DNA of 64,000 nucleotides, taken from Armatimonadota bacterium (GTDB taxonomy: Bacteria > Armatimonadota > Fimbriimonadia > Fimbriimonadales > Fimbriimonadaceae). Below the pieces are notes generated by a model, which worked only from the letters and a program-made list of their open reading frames with translations, searched no databases and was not told where the DNA came from. Below are positions 60,082 through 64,000 of this stretch, in pieces; position 1 is the first letter of the stretch; every line of letters begins with the position of its first letter. The DNA is taken from assembly GCA_020161505.1 (NCBI GenBank), contig JAIUNY010000008.1, positions 62,001 to 126,000 of the forward strand, given 5' to 3'. Both the position numbers and the translations under genes were made by a program.

Positions 60082-60486
60082 TTATTTTCTTGAAATGGTA
60101 ACAGTCTCCCGTTGCTTGTTTTGAGTCACGAACTTGATTTCGCCTGCGGGGCACTCCTTGCGAAAAGTACTCTCTTGCCACTCCATCATGAGATGCATCT
60201 CCCCGGAGCTTGTAAATGGCGTACCAGGAAACGACACGATAGAGCAGGTGACTACGCACCCATCCTGGGAGATGCTCGGCACCGAAAAGGCGTTCGCGCC
60301 CGGCAAGGGAGTGCCTATCTGAAGTGTCAACTCGCCACTACTGCTCCGCGTGACAACCGATCCCGCAGGTAGGGGGTGTTTGGTCGGAAGTCCGAAATTC
60401 CATCCCGCGCCAAAGCCAACCACGTACGCTGCGAACGCGACTGCGATGAGCAAGAGCCCGAAAACCAATCTTTTGTAACTACTCAT
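60082..60486 (-). CDS. Membrane-anchored hypothetical protein, last of the small-gene cluster
   Basis: 134 residues. One N-terminal helix (LVFGLLLIAVAFAAYVVGFGAGWNFG) anchors it, with the rest probably outside. The C-terminal part contains 'TLQIGTPLPGANAFSVPSISQDGCVVTCSIVSFPG', two cysteines that may form a disulfide, and 'EMHLMMEWQESTFRKECPAGEIKFVTQ'. No family was recognised. The start overlaps the stop of the preceding gene by 8 nt (coupling). Its stop lies 50 nt before the riboswitch promoter. Confidence 0.6.
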   Translation of the reverse strand: MSSYKRLVFGLLLIAVAFAAYVVGFGAGWNFGLPTKHPLPAGSVVTRSSSGELTLQIGTPLPGANAFSVPSISQDGCVVTCSIVSFPGTPFTSSGEMHLMMEWQESTFRKECPAGEIKFVTQNKQRETVTISRK

Positions 60487-60976
60487 TCCGTTCCTTACTT
60501 CTTAGAAAGCCATGCCGATCCGCCACGGCAAGATCTTCTCTCACCTTTTCTGACGACTCACTCCACCGGACGATAAACAGGTGCGGCCACACTGATTCGT
60601 ACGCATGAATCCGGCCGTCCGAGCCCGGCCAGACAAACCACATTCGCCCGATGTCGAGCGGATTTTGAAACCACACCCGGAGATCGCGCCTCAGGTGCCA
60701 AGCGGTGGCCTCGTGGATCGTTCGCTCCAATCCGCCGGGATATCGCCACAACAGCGGCTGAATGAACCAGACCGCAGACTCGAAGCGCCCGAGTCTGCAA
60801 CTCGGCGCTGCGGGAATCACCCATCGAAGCGGAAGCCCGATAAGGTCTCTGAGCGGCGCGCCGAGCAACAGAAAGAGAATCGTTCCCAGGAGGAAGCCTT
60901 CCCACCCAAACCGCATCGCGGGAATCAGGATCAGGAATGACAGAAGAGAATATGCCACAAGCTGGACGAGATTCAC
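60479..60976 (-). CDS. Two-helix membrane hypothetical protein
   Basis: 165 residues. The N-terminus forms two adjacent helices ('LVQLVAYSLLSFLILIPAMRFGWEGFLLGTILFLLLGAPL', split by a short turn). The remaining ~110 residues are soluble and rich in Trp, Arg and Phe ('WHLRRDLRVWFQNPLDIGRMWFVWPGSDG'). No domain was recognised. The ATG overlaps the TGA of the pentapeptide gene (ATGA), and its stop overlaps the next start by 8 nt. It sits in the middle of the coupled cluster. Confidence 0.6.
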   Translation of the reverse strand: MNLVQLVAYSLLSFLILIPAMRFGWEGFLLGTILFLLLGAPLRDLIGLPLRWVIPAAPSCRLGRFESAVWFIQPLLWRYPGGLERTIHEATAWHLRRDLRVWFQNPLDIGRMWFVWPGSDGRIHAYESVWPHLFIVRWSESSEKVREDLAVADRHGFLRSKERNE

Positions 60977-61593
60977 TGCTGCTCATCTCCTGGAGAGCGT
61001 TCCGCGGTATCCAGCGGAGGCAGGGCGCGAATCGTGCCGTATTCGTCGTACCATTTGCCCTTTATGGCCAGTGACCTTGCAAAGATTTCCTGATCAGGGC
61101 TCTTCCCTTCTGGCGTCGACAATTCGACTTCCGCAGTGCCGTTGCGAATCAATGAGCGAACGTGCTGCTCGTTGGTGCCGCGAAAGCAGGTCACCAGGAG
61201 ACAGTTCTCGAACCAGGACTGATTAAATTGGCACCGATCAAAGCCCACATTCGCCAGCCGAGTATTGCGGATCGTGCAGTTGATGAACGTGCACTCCTCA
61301 AACTGCGTTGCGTATAGATCGCAATCGATGAAGTGACAGTTTTCGAAGGTGAGGCCGGCGAGCCACCAGTTGTCCCCTTGTCGCATCCGCTCGAATCGCC
61401 AGCCGACAAACTCGGCATTTCGCGTCGGGATGGTGATCGTGCACTCCTCGTAGTTGAGCCCGCAGAAGTCAATCGTGACCGGATTCGAGCTGGGGAGATC
61501 CCAGGGCTCAAACTCGCGACGGGTAGGTGACTCGAGATTGAAAGTCCTCGATTTTCCCAGCGAACGCCTCCATATCTTCAGCAGCCTTTCCAA
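60973..61593 (-). CDS. Pentapeptide-repeat-like protein
   Basis: 206 residues. About nine pentapeptide-like turns are visible between residues ~40 and ~135, e.g. 'DFCGLNYEECTIT', 'FENCHFIDCDLYATQFEECTFINCTIRNTRLANVGFDRCQFNQSWFENCLLV' (in parts), which form a right-handed quadrilateral beta-helix. N- and C-terminal ends are polar. Such proteins mimic DNA or act as scaffolds; the function here is open. No signal peptide was seen, so it may be cytoplasmic. Its ATG precedes a coupled gene (ATGA at its stop). A gap of 39 nt separates it from the 35-residue gene upstream. Confidence 0.78.
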   Translation of the reverse strand: MERLLKIWRRSLGKSRTFNLESPTRREFEPWDLPSSNPVTIDFCGLNYEECTITIPTRNAEFVGWRFERMRQGDNWWLAGLTFENCHFIDCDLYATQFEECTFINCTIRNTRLANVGFDRCQFNQSWFENCLLVTCFRGTNEQHVRSLIRNGTAEVELSTPEGKSPDQEIFARSLAIKGKWYDEYGTIRALPPLDTAERSPGDEQQ

Positions 61594-61632
61594 GCTTCGG
61601 ACGCTATGCCCCCTTCCAATCTCCCTTCCAAC

Positions 61633-61740
61633 TCATACCCCCCAGAAATGCTTCCAAATCCGATAGCCGACATAGAGCGACAGGCACGAGAGTGCGATGC
61701 GCGCGGGCCAGAAGTATGGAGTGTCTTCGAGGAAGTTCAT
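61633..61740 (-). CDS. 35-residue small membrane protein
   Basis: MNFLEDTPYFWPARIALSCL begins the peptide; a single membrane helix follows (about residues 13-28) with the charged end RIWKHFWGV. The ATG overlaps the stop of the ankyrin-like gene (ATGA) and has GGAGGG 12 nt ahead. This coupling and the compact arrangement support it as a real gene. No family was recognised. Confidence 0.5.
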   Translation of the reverse strand: MNFLEDTPYFWPARIALSCLSLYVGYRIWKHFWGV

Positions 61741-62039
61741 TTTGCCGTGCACCCTCCGTAGATGCCGATCATGTGGACGATGTCTTTGCGGTCGATCTTT
61801 TCCGCCGCATCGCACGCGGTTTCTCCCGAGGCCGAGCGGTACTGCGGGTTCGCCCCTCGGTCGAGGAGGTTGATTACCGCCGCTGAATCGCCCCGCTGGG
61901 CCGCTTCGTAGAGTGCCTTGTCGAGCAAATTGACCTGATACCCTTGTGCGAAGAGGAATCCGCCCAGAGCCAGCGCCACAAGGACGCACCCCGCGACGGT
62001 GAGTGCGCGGGCTCGTTGCAGCGGAAGCTTCGTCGTCAT
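61737..62039 (-). CDS. Membrane-anchored ankyrin-repeat protein
   Basis: 100 residues from the ATG at 62039, which overlaps the stop of the upstream gene (ATGA). A membrane helix lies at ~10-32 (ALTVAGCVLVALALGGFLFAQG). The remainder has one and a half ankyrin units: 'LYEAAQRGDSAAVINLLDRGANPQYRSASGETACDAAEKIDRKDIVHMI'. It ends CTAK. The coupled placement with the 35-residue gene downstream suggests they act together. It likely binds a partner; which one is unknown. Confidence 0.72.
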   Translation of the reverse strand: MTTKLPLQRARALTVAGCVLVALALGGFLFAQGYQVNLLDKALYEAAQRGDSAAVINLLDRGANPQYRSASGETACDAAEKIDRKDIVHMIGIYGGCTAK

Positions 62040-62842
62040 CTGCCCTCCCAAGACGCCCAACGGTCGTAAGTTTCCTTGATATATCCGGCTTCCTCTCGCC
62101 GCTTGTCGCGGGTGTTCAGCGGGTGGCCCTCTGGCAACAGTTGGAAGAATCGCGCCCAGAGTTCATACGACTTGTCGAGGAGATCGCGTCGACGAGGTGG
62201 CTTGTGAGCGAGAGAGTGGTAGACCATCCACAAATCCATCTGCCGCGTTGCATTCCGAAACTGCAGGTTTTCCTGCTTCTGAGCCAGCTTGACGAGCGCA
62301 TCTCGATCTGCAGCGGGCCGCAAGGAAGCCCACTTCAGGTAAGCAAGTTCCAACTCTGTATCCCCGGGCGACTTTTGGTAAAGCTTTTCGAGCACGCGAA
62401 AGTGCGTAAAGCTCTTGTCTGTGCCACTCTCGGAGCTGAAAATGGCGCGGGTGCGCACAAAGGCAAAAGATGGGATCGGAGTGACGTACTGATTTAACTG
62501 TGCGAAAAACCTTCCCACAATTGGCCCGTCGAATCGCGCCGAATCGCCCCGGAAATCTGAACTGAGAACCTCCATCCATGACAGTGCCCTCATCAACAAC
62601 AGCGAGTCGTCAGGAGAGGCGAGGTAGGCTTCCGCCGATTCTTCAAATTCCGAGTACACCTTGGGAATGTCGATGAATCCGTCTTTTCCGAAAGCCGGTC
62701 GAACCTCGTCCAGGATTTTTTGGTACGCGTCGTTTGCTGGTTCGAGGCTCAAATCCACCCAAGTCGGCAGAACGGGATCCTCAATCATGGGCGAAACCGT
62801 CAGCGCCGCGAGGATCGTGATGGCGATGATCACGCGTAGCAC
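62036..62842 (-). CDS. Exported alpha-helical hypothetical protein
   Basis: 268 residues. A signal peptide or anchor (LRVIIAITILAALTVSPMI) is followed by an all-helical body with pairs of helices such as 'PKVYSEFEESAEAYLASPDDSLLLMRALSWMEVLSS', 'HFRVLEKLYQKSPGDTELELAYLKWASLRPAADRDALVKLAQKQENLQ', typical of TPR-like folds. The C-terminus has several Trp and Arg residues (TYDRWASWEGR). No specific family was recognised. The start is ATG at 62842, overlapping the 44-residue gene by 13 nt. It is coupled to the ankyrin gene. Confidence 0.62.
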   Translation of the reverse strand: MLRVIIAITILAALTVSPMIEDPVLPTWVDLSLEPANDAYQKILDEVRPAFGKDGFIDIPKVYSEFEESAEAYLASPDDSLLLMRALSWMEVLSSDFRGDSARFDGPIVGRFFAQLNQYVTPIPSFAFVRTRAIFSSESGTDKSFTHFRVLEKLYQKSPGDTELELAYLKWASLRPAADRDALVKLAQKQENLQFRNATRQMDLWMVYHSLAHKPPRRRDLLDKSYELWARFFQLLPEGHPLNTRDKRREEAGYIKETYDRWASWEGR

Positions 62843-62964
62843 TCCTGGGCATGCAAGATGCGAACCACAAACTTTCGTGCGCCATCCCCGAACATTGCAA
62901 CAACAGCATACAACAGGTCTTCACTCGATTTGGTTGGAATTCTCTGGAACTCCCAGAAAATCAT
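62830..62964 (-). CDS. 44-residue hypothetical protein
   Basis: It begins MIFWEFQRIPTKSSEDLLYA and contains 'VVAMFGDGARKFVVRILHAQECYA'. The ATG at 62964 has an excellent ribosome site (GAGGAGAACC), the strongest in this cluster. It overlaps the next gene by 13 nt. There is no signal or clear membrane helix. It may be a small regulator or a partner of the larger proteins; no family was recognised. A TTG at 63090 would extend it by 42 residues but without support. Confidence 0.5.
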   Translation of the reverse strand: MIFWEFQRIPTKSSEDLLYAVVAMFGDGARKFVVRILHAQECYA

Positions 62965-63086
62965 GGTTCTCCTCGAATAGGATGCTCCCCGCAGCGCCAC
63001 GTCTAGCGTGCAGCTTCGTGGGCAGGCCGTGAAGCTTCCCGGCTTGGCGGGTGAAGCGCCCCGGTCGTAACCTGGAATTTGGTTCC

Positions 63087-63488
63087 TCAAGAAGAGTGCA
63101 GTCGAAGTTGGAGTTCGTAGCGTGTGCCAATGAAAACCGATACGCCCTCTTCCCTGCTCAAACGATATCCGCGCCCCGTTCCTGCTCCTGCATGCAGGAT
63201 CGGCTCTTTCAGCGAATATCCGAGTTTCTGAGCGACTCTACTGCTCTCCTCGATGTCGTATGGAGACAAGTCGGTCCCTGAAGCGGAGAGAGCCTCGCGT
63301 ACACGAGCCTCTTCCCGAAAATGGGCAGAATTTACTCGGTAAGACTCAAGGACAACGAATTGGAAAGTCTGGAACGCCCCGACGCTTAGCATCAGCGCCA
63401 ACACGAGGACGCCAAGAACGAGAAAGCGGTTCCTAAGATGCGAATTCGCCACTTCGACCTCGCGGCGAGGCTCAAGGGCATCCACCAA
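63087..63488 (-). CDS. Single-helix membrane hypothetical protein
   Basis: 133 residues. A cytoplasmic start (DALEPRREVEVANSHLRNR) precedes a membrane helix (FLVLGVLVLALMLSVGAFQTFQFVVL); the outside part is ~80 residues, with a mix of polar and charged residues ('ESSRVAQKLGYSLKEPILHAGAGTGRGYRLSREEG'). No family was recognised. It follows the anti-sigma-like gene by 6 nt, which puts it in the same unit. Confidence 0.58.
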   Translation of the reverse strand: MVDALEPRREVEVANSHLRNRFLVLGVLVLALMLSVGAFQTFQFVVLESYRVNSAHFREEARVREALSASGTDLSPYDIEESSRVAQKLGYSLKEPILHAGAGTGRGYRLSREEGVSVFIGTRYELQLRLHSS

Positions 63489-63494
63489 AACTCG

Positions 63495-64000
63495 TTATCG
63501 CGAAAGCATGCCGCGACCCATTTGGACGAGCTCTTCCGTGCTGCGCTCGCCCAGCAGAACCACGGTGTGGCCCGACACCACCCAGCTCACGCAGTTCATA
63601 TTGTTCAGCTTGCCGCTGGTGAATCCGGCGTGACCGGTCGGTTGATCGAGCCCCGCAATGCGATCCGCATCTTTAATCAGCACGAGAGCCAGACCGCCGA
63701 GGCCAACCGAGTCTCGCAATCCGAGCCGGACAAACGGACGCCCATCGACCAAGCCGCTGGCTTGGCTCGTCACCTGATACTCACGAAGATTCAGGTTCTT
63801 GGCGGCATCCAGGTCGGGGGCGGCCATGCGCATCGCAGTTCGCGAATCAGATGAGTTCGCAGAGAACGGATCAAGCAGGCTCGCGACCTGCGTGGAGTCC
63901 AGAGTCTTCGAGCCGACCGCGCGATTCGCCACGCCACCGGCAACGATGATCAGCATCAGGGCACCGCAGAGTGCCCAGGCGTACTTGCTCACGAAACTGG
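63495..64000 (-). CDS. Anti-sigma-factor-like protein, C-terminal part
   Basis: The frame is open at the right edge, so the beginning is missing; a GTG at 63992 is in frame but unlikely to be the true start. A membrane helix comes first (YAWALCGALMLIIVAGGVANRAVG). The C-terminal ~40 residues, 'GKLNNMNCVSWVVSGHTVVLLGERSTEELVQMGRGM' (split), resemble the last domain of membrane anti-sigma factors ('..WR.G...YAL.G....EEL..LA...'). If so, a zinc-finger anti-sigma domain and an ECF sigma gene should lie to the right of the window. This is an inference from pattern alone. Confidence 0.5.
   Translation of the reverse strand, partial: SFVSKYAWALCGALMLIIVAGGVANRAVGSKTLDSTQVASLLDPFSANSSDSRTAMRMAAPDLDAAKNLNLREYQVTSQASGLVDGRPFVRLGLRDSVGLGGLALVLIKDADRIAGLDQPTGHAGFTSGKLNNMNCVSWVVSGHTVVLLGERSTEELVQMGRGMLSR

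Noticed and set aside
1-64000. CRISPR arrays, tRNA and rRNA genes, insertion sequences
   Set aside because: No regular spaced repeats, no cloverleaf with TTCGA loop in the gaps, no transposase-like protein were found by reading.

Overview
The window reads as bacterial chromosome, about 60% G+C by eye, with short intergenic gaps. I infer an Armatimonadota, Fimbriimonadia-like organism. The reasons are a DUF1559-type prepilin with a long hydrophobic N-terminus, two PEP-CTERM proteins ending in VPEP-TM-RKRKKA tails, a futalosine-pathway MqnD, a DUF1501/DUF1800 pair, and several promoters whose -10 box lies 6-7 nt from the start codon. No tRNA, rRNA, CRISPR array or insertion sequence was seen. 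The taxonomy is an inference from gene content.

Layout. 1-4.5 kb: the tail of a BNR/sortilin-like hydrolase and a large SIR2-STAND-like protein of visibly lower G+C, probably an acquired anti-phage effector. 4.5-11.4 kb: mqnD, fhs, malic enzyme, a PLP ammonia-lyase, a small lipoprotein and two PEP-CTERM proteins. 11.5-13.8 kb: an SPFH/GYF protein with a zinc-ribbon partner. 13.9-25.9 kb: a serine hydrolase, a GH20-like enzyme, a coupled membrane protein/alpha-2-macroglobulin/VanW operon, and a Tat-exported GH109-like enzyme. 26-32 kb: a coupled membrane protein/DUF1800/DUF1501 operon, a repeat lipoprotein and a dienelactone hydrolase. 32-37.3 kb: an H+-pyrophosphatase with a large insertion, hom and accB. 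37.4-37.6 kb: a probable structured small RNA. 38.5-44.5 kb: an acetyltransferase, the classical rpsB-tsf-pyrH-frr-uppS run and an MFS exporter.

44.7-53 kb: a giant PA14/DUF1080 protein, a sigma54-type promoter driving a possible flagellin/FlgL-like protein, coaX, glmM, grpE and an M24 peptidase. 53-55.2 kb: a three-gene exported cluster (Cys-rich protein, multi-YHS metal protein, TlpA-like thioredoxin), probably for metal handling. 55.2-59 kb: nrdA with a strong promoter and a long structured leader, without nrdB beside it. 59-60 kb: a TPP riboswitch, with its own promoter, placed before a prepilin-like gene. 60-64 kb: a tightly overlapping string of small uncharacterised membrane, pentapeptide and ankyrin-like proteins, ending in a truncated anti-sigma-like gene.

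Most noteworthy: the TPP riboswitch in front of a pilin-like gene; the sigma54 promoter plus CsrA-like leader; the SIR2-STAND protein; the unassigned RNA at 37.4-37.6 kb; the H+-PPase with an extra domain of about 270 residues; and the uncharacterised coupled cluster at 60-64 kb.
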